64,000 nucleotides of DNA from Luteimicrobium sp042670205 (GTDB taxonomy: Bacteria > Actinomycetota > Actinomycetes > Actinomycetales > Cellulomonadaceae): contig NZ_JBHUWD010000010.1 in assembly GCF_042670205.1 (NCBI RefSeq), positions 32,171 through 96,170 on the forward strand. The letters are read 5' to 3'. Below the pieces are notes generated by a model. It saw only the letters and a list, made by a program, of their open reading frames with translations, had not been told where the DNA came from and ran no database searches. Below are positions 25,752-33,496 of this stretch, piece after piece. A program made the position numbers and the translations under genes. How positions within the stretch are numbered: the first letter of the stretch is position 1; each line of letters begins with the position of its first letter.

Positions 25752-26432
25752 ATGCCCGACGACGCACAGCAGCAGGTCCCCCCGCCGCCCGACGACGCGG
25801 AGCAGGACACCGACCAGGAGCGTGACGACGAGGACCAGGCCGAGCGCGAGGCCCGGCGAGCGGCTGAGGAAGCGGTCCGTGAGGCCGCTGCGGCGCAGCA
25901 GGCGTCGCAGCTGATCCTCCCGCCCGGTGTCACGGTGTCGGGCGAGGACGCGGGCGAGGAGGGCGAACGCGCCTCGATCGAGGAACCCGCGAAGGTCATG
26001 CGGATCGGCACCATGATCAAGCGCCTGCTCGACGAGGTCCGCGAGTCCCCGCTCGACGAGGCCGCGCGCGCCCGCCTCGCGTCGATCCACGAACGGTCGC
26101 TCCACGAGCTCGAGGACGGCCTCTCCCCCGACCTCATCGACGAGCTGCACCGGATCACGCTGCCGTTCACGGACGACCAGACGCCGTCGGACGCGGAGCT
26201 CCGGATCGCCCAGGCCCAGCTCGTCGGCTGGCTGGAGGGGCTGTTCCACGGCATCCAGACGGCGCTCGTGGCGCAGCAGCTCGCCGCGCAGCAGCAGCTC
26301 ACGCAGATGCGGCGCACCCTGCCGCCCGGACTGTTCGGCCCGTCGGGCCCGGGGCAGCCGGGTCAGGTTCCCGGCGCCCCGGGAGGGTCGCAGGGCGACG
26401 ACCAGCGCCCCACGCCCGGCCAGTACCTCTGA
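25752..26432 (+). CDS. bpa: Bacterial proteasome activator Bpa/PafE
   Basis: This 226-residue homologue of the ring-shaped, ATP-independent activator opens the actinobacterial 20S proteasome. The helical core has VMRIGTMIKRLLDEVRESPLDEAARARL, HERSLHELEDGLSPDLIDELHR and SDAELRIAQAQLVGWLEGLFHGIQTAL. The C-terminus is GQYL, the HbYX-type motif that docks into the proteasome alpha ring. The first 60 residues are acidic and disordered and longer than in mycobacteria. It implies that this genome encodes a 20S proteasome elsewhere. A 67-bp palindrome follows its stop. Confidence 0.95.
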   Translation: MPDDAQQQVPPPPDDAEQDTDQERDDEDQAEREARRAAEEAVREAAAAQQASQLILPPGVTVSGEDAGEEGERASIEEPAKVMRIGTMIKRLLDEVRESPLDEAARARLASIHERSLHELEDGLSPDLIDELHRITLPFTDDQTPSDAELRIAQAQLVGWLEGLFHGIQTALVAQQLAAQQQLTQMRRTLPPGLFGPSGPGQPGQVPGAPGGSQGDDQRPTPGQYL

Positions 26433-26438
26433 CCCCCG

Positions 26439-26505
26439 CGAGATACCGAGATCCGGCCGAGATACCGAGGATGCATCGGTATCTCGGCCGGATCTCGGTA
26501 TCTCG
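26439..26505. repeat. Perfect 29-bp inverted repeat, nested
   Basis: Arms 26439-26467 and 26477-26505 are exactly complementary around a 9-nt loop. Each arm itself contains the word CGAGATACCG twice. It lies between the convergent bpa and EamA genes, 7 bp after the bpa stop and 8 bp from the EamA stop. A bidirectional terminator is likely, but it is longer and more structured than needed. Confidence 0.95.
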
Positions 26506-26513
26506 GCGGGTGC

Positions 26514-27413
26514 TCAGACGAGCGGCGGCGTCTCCGCCGGCGGGGTCCGACGGCGCAGCTGCCCGGTCATGAGCAGCGCGCCCGTGACGCACGCGAGTCC
26601 CGCGAGCTCGCCCGCCGACGGCACCTGCTGGAGCCCGAGCGCACCGACGACGGCCGCGGTCGCGGGCAGCAGCGCCATCAGGACGGAGAACGTCGCGGCG
26701 CCGACGCGGCGCAGCACGACCTGCTCGAGCGCGTAGGGCACGACCGACGACAGCAGCGCCACGACGACGGCTCGCCACGCGAGGCTCACCTCGGTGAACG
26801 CGACCGCTGCCGGGGCGGCGAGGGGCGGCGCGAGCGCGACCGCCCCCACGCTCATCGCGACCGCGAGCGTCGTGATGCCCGAGCCCGCGGCCGCGACGTT
26901 GCGCCCCAGCAGGATGTACGCGGCCCAGGCGGCCGCGGCGACCGCGATCGCCACGAGCCCCACGACGACGTCGTGCCGGTCATGCCCCGGCCCGGGGTCC
27001 AGCGCGACCCCCGCGAGCAGGACGACCCCCGCGGCCGCGACGACGATCGCGCCGCGCTCGCGCCAGCCGCGCCCCGTGAACGCCGCGACGGCGACGGGCC
27101 CGGTGAACTCGATCGCGACCGCCGTCCCGAGCGGCAGGTGGTCGATCGCCACGTAGAACGAGACGTTCATGACGGCCAGCGCGAGCCCGAACGCCACCGC
27201 CGCGCGCCACCGGCCCGCCGTCCACCGCTCGCGCCACGGCCGCCGCCACGCGACGAGGACGACGGCGGCGATCGCGGTCCGGAGCCAGGCGACCTCGGGC
27301 GCCCCCACGGCGGCGAACAGGCCGACCGCGACCGCAGCGCCGACGTACATCGCCGTCCCCGAGCCGACCAGCACGACCGGCGCGGGCACGCGGTCGAGGG
27401 TCCGGCGGCTCAC
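26514..27413 (-). CDS. EamA/DMT-superfamily exporter (RhtA-like)
   Basis: This 299-residue membrane protein has ten predicted helices arranged as two EamA repeats. Examples are VLVGSGTAMYVGAAVAVGLF, LPLGTAVAIEFTGPVAVAAF in repeat one, and VPYALEQVVLRRVGAATFSVLMALLPATAAVVGALGL in repeat two. The FTGP motif is typical of RhtA-like threonine/homoserine exporters, although the substrate here is unproven. The GTG start has a TAGGCT box 6 nt upstream. It is convergent with bpa. Confidence 0.92.
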   Translation of the reverse strand: MSRRTLDRVPAPVVLVGSGTAMYVGAAVAVGLFAAVGAPEVAWLRTAIAAVVLVAWRRPWRERWTAGRWRAAVAFGLALAVMNVSFYVAIDHLPLGTAVAIEFTGPVAVAAFTGRGWRERGAIVVAAAGVVLLAGVALDPGPGHDRHDVVVGLVAIAVAAAAWAAYILLGRNVAAAGSGITTLAVAMSVGAVALAPPLAAPAAVAFTEVSLAWRAVVVALLSSVVPYALEQVVLRRVGAATFSVLMALLPATAAVVGALGLQQVPSAGELAGLACVTGALLMTGQLRRRTPPAETPPLV

Positions 27414-27419
27414 CGCCCG

Positions 27420-27425
27420 AGCCTA
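27420..27425 (-). promoter_or_regulatory. -10 box, likely leaderless start of the EamA exporter
   Basis: On the minus strand TAGGCT ends 6 nt before the GTG at 27413. Confidence 0.5.
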
Positions 27426-27566
27426 CGTGCGCCGACGTCGGGGCAGCAGTGGCGGCCGAGCGTGGTCCGGGGTCGTGGGGCGGTCTTTTCCACCATGGAC
27501 CGAAACCCCTATGCTCTGGCCGCCCGGCAACGTCGCCGGATACCTTCGAACCACAGGTGGTCATCG

Positions 27567-27953
27567 ATGTCCCTGCCCGAGTCCGTCCGCTCCGTCCTGA
27601 CGAACTACGCCAACTTCACCGGGCGCGCGCGTCGCTCCGAGTACTGGTGGTTCACGCTGGCGGCCTTCGTCGTCTACGTCGTGCTCGGTTCCCTGGGCCG
27701 GGCCAGCTCGATCTTCACGGTCCTGTACCTGCTCGTGGCGCTGGCTCTGCTCGTGCCCAGCCTCGCCGTCGGGGTCCGCCGCCTCCACGACACGGACAAG
27801 TCCGGATGGTTCATCCTGCTCGCGCTCGTCCCGCTCGTCGGCGGGATCGTCCTGCTCGTCTTCTACGCCACGGCGGGCACCGACGGCCCCAACCGGTTCG
27901 GGCCGTCACCCAAGGCGGCGCCGGTCGGCGCGGCGCCCGCGTACCAGGCCTGA
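27567..27953 (+). CDS. DUF805 membrane protein
   Basis: This 128-residue protein has four hydrophobic segments. It carries the DUF805 hallmarks NFTGRARRSEYWWFTL near the start, AVGVRRLHDTDKSGWF in the third loop and DGPNRFGPSP after the last helix. Function of the family is unknown; some members are small inner-membrane proteins linked to envelope stress or phage. It is monocistronic, and a strong hairpin follows. Confidence 0.92.
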   Translation: MSLPESVRSVLTNYANFTGRARRSEYWWFTLAAFVVYVVLGSLGRASSIFTVLYLLVALALLVPSLAVGVRRLHDTDKSGWFILLALVPLVGGIVLLVFYATAGTDGPNRFGPSPKAAPVGAAPAYQA

Positions 27954-27962
27954 CCCACGAGA

Positions 27963-27995
27963 ACGGGCCGCCTCCCACGCAAGGAGGCGGCCCGT
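27963..27995. terminator. Bidirectional terminator
   Basis: A perfect 13-bp stem (ACGGGCCGCCTCC and complement) with loop CACGCAA lies between the DUF805 gene and the convergent ABC permease. Confidence 0.85.
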
Positions 27996-28011
27996 CGTCG
28001 TCGGGTGCAGG

Positions 28012-28941
28012 TCAGCCCTTGACGGAGCCGGCCAGGAGCCCGCGGACGAAGTACCGCTGGAGCGCGAGGAACACGACGACCGGGATGACCATCGAGATGA
28101 ACGCGCCCGCCGACAGCAGGTACCACGCGGTCCCGCGCGAGCCGGTGAGGTCGAACAGGAACTTGGTCATCGGCGCCGTCGCCGTCCCTGGACCCGCGAA
28201 CGTCAGGGCGACGAGCAGGTCGTTCCACACCCAGAGGAACTGGTAGATGCCGAAGGCCGCGAGCGCGGGCTTGAGCATCGGCAGCATCATCCGGAAGAAG
28301 ATCGTGACGTGCCCGGCACCGTCGACGCGCGCGGCCTCGATGAGCTCGTTCGGGATCTCCCGCATGAAGTTGTGCAGCAGGAAGATCGCGAGGGGCAGCC
28401 CGAACATGGTGTGCGACAGCCAGATCGCCCAGAACGTGCCGTTGAGGTTCAGCTTCACGTAGAGCGTCAGCAGCGGCAGGAGCGTGACCTGGATGGGCAC
28501 GACCTGGAGCGCGAACACCGCGACGAACAGCACGTTGCGGCCCTTGAACTTCGTCCACGCGAACGCGTACGCCGCGAGGCACGCGAGCAGGATCGGCAGC
28601 AGCACCGCGGGGATCGTGATGACGATCGAGTTGATGAGGTACGGCGTCAGGGACGTCGTCTGGCTGGTGTCGAGGACCTGCTTGTAGTTGTCGAGCGTGA
28701 AGTCCGGGTTGGTGAAGACGGTCCACCAGCCGGTCTTGTTGATGTCGACCGCCGGCCGGAACGACGTGATGAGCAGGCCGGCCGTCGGGATCGTCCAGAC
28801 GACCGCGAGGATCACGGCGACGAGCGACGCCCACGGCGAGCTCAGCCCGCGCTTGGCGATCTCGCCGCGCGTCCGGCGCGGGGGCGGGCTGCCGGCGGTG
28901 GCGCCGGCGATGTCGACGTCGGGAGCGGTGAGCTCGGCCAT
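28012..28941 (-). CDS. Sugar ABC transporter permease, second subunit (MalG type)
   Basis: This 309-residue CUT1 permease has six helices. Its EAA loop is EAARVDGAGHVTIFFRMMLPMLKP (about residues 190-213), which docks the ATPase, and VWNDLLVALTF follows. The start ATG shares one base with the stop of the preceding permease (TGATG), so they are coupled. It works with the MalF-type subunit and the lipoprotein binder upstream. No ATPase gene lies in the operon, so a shared MsiK-type ATPase must be supplied from elsewhere. Confidence 0.95.
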   Translation of the reverse strand: MAELTAPDVDIAGATAGSPPPRRTRGEIAKRGLSSPWASLVAVILAVVWTIPTAGLLITSFRPAVDINKTGWWTVFTNPDFTLDNYKQVLDTSQTTSLTPYLINSIVITIPAVLLPILLACLAAYAFAWTKFKGRNVLFVAVFALQVVPIQVTLLPLLTLYVKLNLNGTFWAIWLSHTMFGLPLAIFLLHNFMREIPNELIEAARVDGAGHVTIFFRMMLPMLKPALAAFGIYQFLWVWNDLLVALTFAGPGTATAPMTKFLFDLTGSRGTAWYLLSAGAFISMVIPVVVFLALQRYFVRGLLAGSVKG

Positions 28942-29921
28942 CAGCGGGCCTCCGATGCGCGGAGCTGGCGGACGTTGTAGACGATGATCGGCACGACCAG
29001 GATGAACAGCACGACAGCGAGCGCGGCGCCGAGACCTTGGTTGGCCGCGCTGAACGTCTGCGAGTAGAACTCGTTGGCGATCACGTTGGTGTCGAAGTTC
29101 CCTCCGGTCATCGTTCTCACGATGTCGAAGACCTTGAGGCAGGCGATGGCGATCGTCGTCAGCACGACGACGACCGCGGGCCGGATGCTCGGGAACGTGA
29201 CGAACCGGAACATCTGGAAGGCTCCGACGCCGTCCAGCCGGGCGGCCTCGACGATGTCCGCGGGGATCGCCTTGATCGAGGCGGACAGGATCGTCATCGC
29301 GAAGCCCGCCTGGATCCAGATCATCACGACGATGAGCCAGAAGGTGTTCTGCGGTGAGTTGAGCAGGAAGTTCACGGGATCCAGGTGCAGCCAGACGAGG
29401 ATCTGGTTGAGGAACCCGATCTGCTGGGTGGGGTGCTTCGCCGTCCCGCCCGCCGGGTCCTTGTAGTCGTACATGAACTTCCAGATGATCGACGCCCCCA
29501 CGAGGGAGATCGCCATCGGGAGGAAGATCAGGGCCTTGGCGACGGCCTCGCCCTTGGCGCGGTCGACGAGGATCGCGTAGATCATGCCGATCGCCGTCGC
29601 GACGAACGGGGTGACGAGGGTCCACAGGACCGTGTTGCGCAGCACGACCAGCTCGTCGGAGTTGGTGAAGATCTGCGTGTAGTTGTCGATCCCGACGAAC
29701 TTCCCGCCAGTCGCGTCGAGGAACGAGTTCCAGACCGTCTTGAGCGCCGGGTACACGAGCCCGACGGCGAGGAGCGCGAGGGCCGGCCCGACGAACCACC
29801 CGCCGCCGCGGCGGCCGCCGCGGTTCTCGTAGAACGAGGCGAGCCCCAGGATCACAGCGATCACAGCGCCGAAGATGAGGATCGCCCACACCATGTCCAA
29901 GAGCTTGGGGGCCAGCTCCAT
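28941..29921 (-). CDS. Sugar ABC transporter permease, first subunit (MalF type)
   Basis: This 326-residue CUT1 permease has an N-terminal leader helix (MVWAILIFGAVIAVILGLASF), six core helices and the EAA loop EAARLDGVGAFQMFRFVTFPSIRP (about 233-256). SASIKAIPADIVEAARLDG is typical of alpha-glucoside-type importers. It follows the binding-protein gene by 86 bp, and that gap contains a strong hairpin. Confidence 0.95.
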   Translation of the reverse strand: MELAPKLLDMVWAILIFGAVIAVILGLASFYENRGGRRGGGWFVGPALALLAVGLVYPALKTVWNSFLDATGGKFVGIDNYTQIFTNSDELVVLRNTVLWTLVTPFVATAIGMIYAILVDRAKGEAVAKALIFLPMAISLVGASIIWKFMYDYKDPAGGTAKHPTQQIGFLNQILVWLHLDPVNFLLNSPQNTFWLIVVMIWIQAGFAMTILSASIKAIPADIVEAARLDGVGAFQMFRFVTFPSIRPAVVVVLTTIAIACLKVFDIVRTMTGGNFDTNVIANEFYSQTFSAANQGLGAALAVVLFILVVPIIVYNVRQLRASEAR

Positions 29922-29962
29922 CGTTGTGCCTCCAGGAAGTGGTTCAGAGCCTGTGGGGACGC

Positions 29963-29998
29963 GACGGGGCGCGTGACCAGCCGATCACGCGCCCCGTC
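29963..29998 (-). terminator. Intra-operon hairpin between binding protein and permeases
   Basis: A perfect 14-bp stem (GACGGGGCGCGTGA and complement) with loop CCAGCCGA lies 9 bp after the binding-protein stop. It probably acts as a leaky terminator or 3'-end stabiliser, giving more binding protein than permease, as is known for maltose operons. Confidence 0.75.
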
Positions 29999-30007
29999 GT
30001 GGGTGGA

Positions 30008-31414
30008 TCAGGACGAGGGCCAGGCCGCCTGGATCTTGGTCACGGTGTCCTGGGTGGACTGACCGGTGATCCAGCTCGTGGCCTGCTTCCAGAACGCACC
30101 GGAGCCGACGGCGGCGGGCATCTGGTCGGAGCCGTCGAACCGGAACACGGTGTTCTTGTCGTTGAGGATCTCGACCGACAGCTTGTCGATCGGGTTCACG
30201 AGGTTCGCCGCGTCGAGCCCCTTGTTGCCGGAGATCCAGCCGCCGCCGGTGTCGTCGGAGCTGGCCTTGGCCTTGAGGTTCGCCCAGGTGTCGGTCGACC
30301 AGAAGGTCTGGAGCGCCTGGACCTCGGGACGGTCGGAGAACGCGGTCACGAACTCGCCGGCGCCGAGCACCGGGTGGTCCGACTCGGCCTTGCCCGGCAG
30401 GTAGAACGCGAAGACGTCGCCGTCGGGGCCGATGTTCGTGCCCTTCGGGAAGTTCGCCGCGTAGAACGACGCCTGGCGGTGCAGCCAGCAGGTGCCGCCG
30501 CCCTGCGTCGGGTCGATGCCGAGCCCGGCCTCCTGGAAGGTCTCGGTGGCGATCGACTTCACGTCGCCGATGCCGGCGTTCACGTACTCGGGGTTCTTGA
30601 GGTACGCGCCGACGGCGTCGAAGGCCTGGACGATCTGCGGGTCGGTGAACTTCACGTCGCCCGAGACCCACTTGTCGTAGACGTCGGCCCCGTCGAGGCG
30701 GAGCACGAAGTCCTCGACCCAGTCGGTGATCGGCCAGCCGGTCGCCTCACCGGAGTTGATCCCCGCGCACCACGGCTTGTTCCCGTCGGCGACCATCTTG
30801 TCGGAGAGCGCCTTGAGCTCGTCGAGCGTCTTGGGCACCTCGTAGCCGGCGTCCTTGAACTGCTTGGGCGAGTACCAGACGAGCGACTTGACGCTCGCTC
30901 CGGAGGGCGCGGCGTAGAACGTGCCGTCGACCGTGCCGTACTTCTTCCAGTCCGGCCCGAACCACTTGTCGACGTTGTCGGCCACGGCCTGCGGCGGCTT
31001 GACGACCTTCCCGGTCGCGACGAGCTGGGCGAGCAGACCAGGCTGCGGCACGATCGCGATGTCCGGCGGGTTGCCGGCCTTCGCCTGGACGAGCACCTGC
31101 TGCTCGAAGTTCTTGTCAGCGGTGTAGTTGACCTTCACGCCGGTGCACTTCTCGAACTGCTTGAACGAGTCCACGTAGGGCTGGTCCTCCGGCGCGACGA
31201 TCCCGGCGTAGATCGTGACCGTCTTGCCCTTCAGGTCGCCGTACTGCGAGTAGTCGGCGCAGTCACTCCCGCCGCCCGCCGTGCTGGTCCCGGTGCCTCC
31301 ACCGCCGCCGCCGCCGTTGTCGTCGCTCGAACAGCCGGCGAACACGAGTGCGATCGCGGCGGCGCCCGCCGCGAGTGCCACGCCCTGCCGGGCGCGGAGT
31401 CGAGTGCGTGTCAT
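30008..31414 (-). CDS. Sugar-binding lipoprotein of ABC importer
   Basis: This 468-residue substrate-binding protein has a lipoprotein signal peptide with lipobox VFAGC (Cys28), followed by a Gly/Ser-rich linker. The mature part shows the family-1 (MalE-like) layout: KTVTIYAGIVAPEDQPYVDSFKQFEKCTGVKVNY, then FYAAPSGASVKSLVWYSPK. The Trp-rich C-terminal lobe resembles alpha-glucoside binders. The ATG at 31414 follows GGAGGGGAA. It is the first gene of the importer operon, and a LacI-type operator lies 103 bp upstream. Confidence 0.95.
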   Translation of the reverse strand: MTRTRLRARQGVALAAGAAAIALVFAGCSSDDNGGGGGGGTGTSTAGGGSDCADYSQYGDLKGKTVTIYAGIVAPEDQPYVDSFKQFEKCTGVKVNYTADKNFEQQVLVQAKAGNPPDIAIVPQPGLLAQLVATGKVVKPPQAVADNVDKWFGPDWKKYGTVDGTFYAAPSGASVKSLVWYSPKQFKDAGYEVPKTLDELKALSDKMVADGNKPWCAGINSGEATGWPITDWVEDFVLRLDGADVYDKWVSGDVKFTDPQIVQAFDAVGAYLKNPEYVNAGIGDVKSIATETFQEAGLGIDPTQGGGTCWLHRQASFYAANFPKGTNIGPDGDVFAFYLPGKAESDHPVLGAGEFVTAFSDRPEVQALQTFWSTDTWANLKAKASSDDTGGGWISGNKGLDAANLVNPIDKLSVEILNDKNTVFRFDGSDQMPAAVGSGAFWKQATSWITGQSTQDTVTKIQAAWPSS

Positions 31415-31516
31415 TTCCCCTCCACCTCGTCGTGGTGCTTCACAGGCGGCGGCGAGCTCCGACCACCCGAGGCCGAAGGCCTGGCGTCCGCCGCCCGCCT
31501 TCGAACCGCTACTAGC

Positions 31517-31534
31517 CATGCAAGCGTTTACATG
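31517..31534. promoter_or_regulatory. LacI-family operator
   Basis: CATGCAAGCGTTTACATG contains TGCAAGCGTTTACA, an exact match to the LacI/GalR consensus TGNAANCGNTTNCA. It lies between the LacI gene end and the binding-protein start, so it is the likely control site of the sugar operon. Confidence 0.85.
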
Positions 31535-31594
31535 GCCACTCTTCAAGCCCCGACACGTAACGATTGAGTCACGCGCCGGCGACGTCGCGCGTGA

Positions 31595-31616
31595 GGTGTG
31601 GGAACCCTCCCACACC
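31595..31616 (-). terminator. Terminator of the LacI gene
   Basis: A 9-bp stem (GGTGTGGGA and complement) around ACCC begins 12 bp after the LacI stop and isolates the regulator from the importer operon. Confidence 0.75.
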
Positions 31617-31628
31617 CCGTCACCGACG

Positions 31629-32654
31629 CTAGCGCCCGAAGGCGCGGTGCGCGCGCGGACCGCCCGTCGACGACCGCGCCACCAGCCGGGTCGGGTACGT
31701 GACCGACTCGGGCGCCCGCTCTCCCAGCACCATCTGCAGCAGCACGAGCGCCGCGTCCTGGCCCTGCTGGAAGGCGTCCTGCGCGATCGTCGTCAGACCC
31801 ACGAGCTCGCCGAACGGATGCCCGTCCACACCGATCACCGACAGGTCCGCTGGCACCCTCAGCCCGAGGTCGCGGGCCGCGAGGATCACCCCCATCGCCA
31901 TCTCGTCCGACGACGCGAAGACGGCCGTGAGCTCCGGGTGCGCCGCGAGCAGCGCATGACCCGCGCTCCGGCCACCCTCGAGGTCGAAGTTGCCGTCCAC
32001 CTCCCACGACGACGGCGCGTCGACGCCCACCTCGAGCAGCGCGCGGCGCCAGCCGGCCCGCCGCCCCATCGCCGGGGACCACTCGGACACCGGGTCCTGC
32101 GCCCCGGCCACGTGCCCGACGGCGTGGTGCCCGAGCGCCGTCAGGTACCGCGTCGCGGCCAGGCCCGTCGCGACGTCGTCGACCCGGTGCGTGACCTGGC
32201 CGCGAGGCCCCGACCCGACGAACGCGAGCGGCACCCCGAGCGCCGCGAGCGACGAGATCTCCTCGGCCTCGAGCGGCAGCCCGACGACGAGCGTCCCGTC
32301 GACGCGCCGGCGCAGGACGTTCGGGTCGACGCGTGGCCGCGGCAGCTCGTCGCGCGGCGAGCCGAGCGCGTACAGGAGCACGTCGAACCCCAGCCCGCGG
32401 AGCGCGTGCTCGACGCCGTCGACCACCTCGCCGAAGTACCACCGGGCGATGCCCGGCGTCAGGACCCCGATGGTGCGGGTGCGGCCCGAGGCCAGCGAGG
32501 CCGCGGACGGCGACGGCACGTACCCGAGCTCCGCGACCGCCGTGAGGACCTTGACCCGCGTCGCCTCCGTGACGTTCGGCAGCCCGCGGAGCGCGCGCGA
32601 GACCGTCGCGGTGGAGACCCCCGCCGTGCGCGCCACGTCCTCGATGCTCGCCAC
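31629..32654 (-). CDS. LacI-family transcriptional regulator
   Basis: This 341-residue protein has an N-terminal LacI helix-turn-helix (SIEDVARTAGVSTATVSRALRGLPNVTEATR). The hinge is followed by a periplasmic-binding-protein-like effector domain from TRTIGVLTPGIARWYFGE to the C-terminus. The GTG start puts the HTH at residue 3, as usual for the family. It is upstream of and codirectional with the sugar importer and probably represses it by the operator at 31517-31534 until an oligosaccharide or sugar binds. A loose CAGAAT box lies 8 nt before the GTG. Confidence 0.95.
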   Translation of the reverse strand: MASIEDVARTAGVSTATVSRALRGLPNVTEATRVKVLTAVAELGYVPSPSAASLASGRTRTIGVLTPGIARWYFGEVVDGVEHALRGLGFDVLLYALGSPRDELPRPRVDPNVLRRRVDGTLVVGLPLEAEEISSLAALGVPLAFVGSGPRGQVTHRVDDVATGLAATRYLTALGHHAVGHVAGAQDPVSEWSPAMGRRAGWRRALLEVGVDAPSSWEVDGNFDLEGGRSAGHALLAAHPELTAVFASSDEMAMGVILAARDLGLRVPADLSVIGVDGHPFGELVGLTTIAQDAFQQGQDAALVLLQMVLGERAPESVTYPTRLVARSSTGGPRAHRAFGR

Positions 32655-32671
32655 GGTCCCCGATTCTGCCG

Positions 32672-33496
32672 CTACGTGAGCAGGCTGCGCAGGACGGCGG
32701 CCGCGCCGTCCTCGTCGATGCTGCCCGTCACCTCGTCCGCGGCGTCCTTCACGGCGTCCTCCGCATGGCCCATCGCAACCCCGCGCGCGGCCCAGCCGAG
32801 CATCCCGACGTCGTTGAGCCCGTCGCCGATCGCGACGGTCGCCCACGGCTCGACGCCGAGCCGCCGGCGCACGACCTCGAGAGCGGTCGCCTTGGTGACG
32901 CCCTGGGGTGCGATGTCCATCCACGCGGTCCAGCCGACCGCGTACGTCACGTCCTCGAGGCCCAGGCGCTCGACCAGGTCGTGGAAGTCGTCGCGGGTCC
33001 GCTCCGGGCTCCGGACGACGACGCGCGTCACCGGCTCCGACGCGAGCTGCTCGAACGGCACGACGGACTGCAGGCCCGTGATCTCGCCGTCGGGCCAGGG
33101 CGCGTTGACGCGGTGGCCGAGCGCCACGTCCTCGACCGCGACGAGGGCGCCGGGGATACCGTCCAGCACCGCGCGGAGCGCGGGTGCCGGGTCGAACGTC
33201 ACGCGCTCCTCGACGACGAACCCGCCCGGCGCGCCCGGCTCGATGCGTGCCGTCACCGCGCCGTTCGAGCACACGAGCCACCCGTCCGTCAGACCCAGGT
33301 CGCGGACGACGCGGATCGCACCGAGGACGGTCCGGCCCGTCGAGATGACGGGGTGGTGCCCGGCGTCGCGGACCGCCGCGACCGACTCGCGGACGGCGTC
33401 GGAGATCCGCTCGACGTGCGGCGGCTCCTCCTCCCACGCCAGGAGGGTGCCGTCGATGTCGAGCGCGACGAGGTGCGGCGCGGGCACGCGGGTCAC
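32672..33496 (-). CDS. HAD-superfamily phosphatase (Cof type)
   Basis: This 274-residue HAD hydrolase has motif I DIDGTLL (nucleophile Asp13), motif II VISTGRT, motif III Lys in VTKATALEVVRR, and motif IV IGDGLNDVGMLGWA. The C2b cap lies between motifs II and III. Substrates of this group are sugar phosphates or FMN/PLP-type compounds. The GTG start overlaps the serS stop by 4 bp, so it is translated with serS. Confidence 0.94.
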   Translation of the reverse strand: MTRVPAPHLVALDIDGTLLAWEEEPPHVERISDAVRESVAAVRDAGHHPVISTGRTVLGAIRVVRDLGLTDGWLVCSNGAVTARIEPGAPGGFVVEERVTFDPAPALRAVLDGIPGALVAVEDVALGHRVNAPWPDGEITGLQSVVPFEQLASEPVTRVVVRSPERTRDDFHDLVERLGLEDVTYAVGWTAWMDIAPQGVTKATALEVVRRRLGVEPWATVAIGDGLNDVGMLGWAARGVAMGHAEDAVKDAADEVTGSIDEDGAAAVLRSLLT

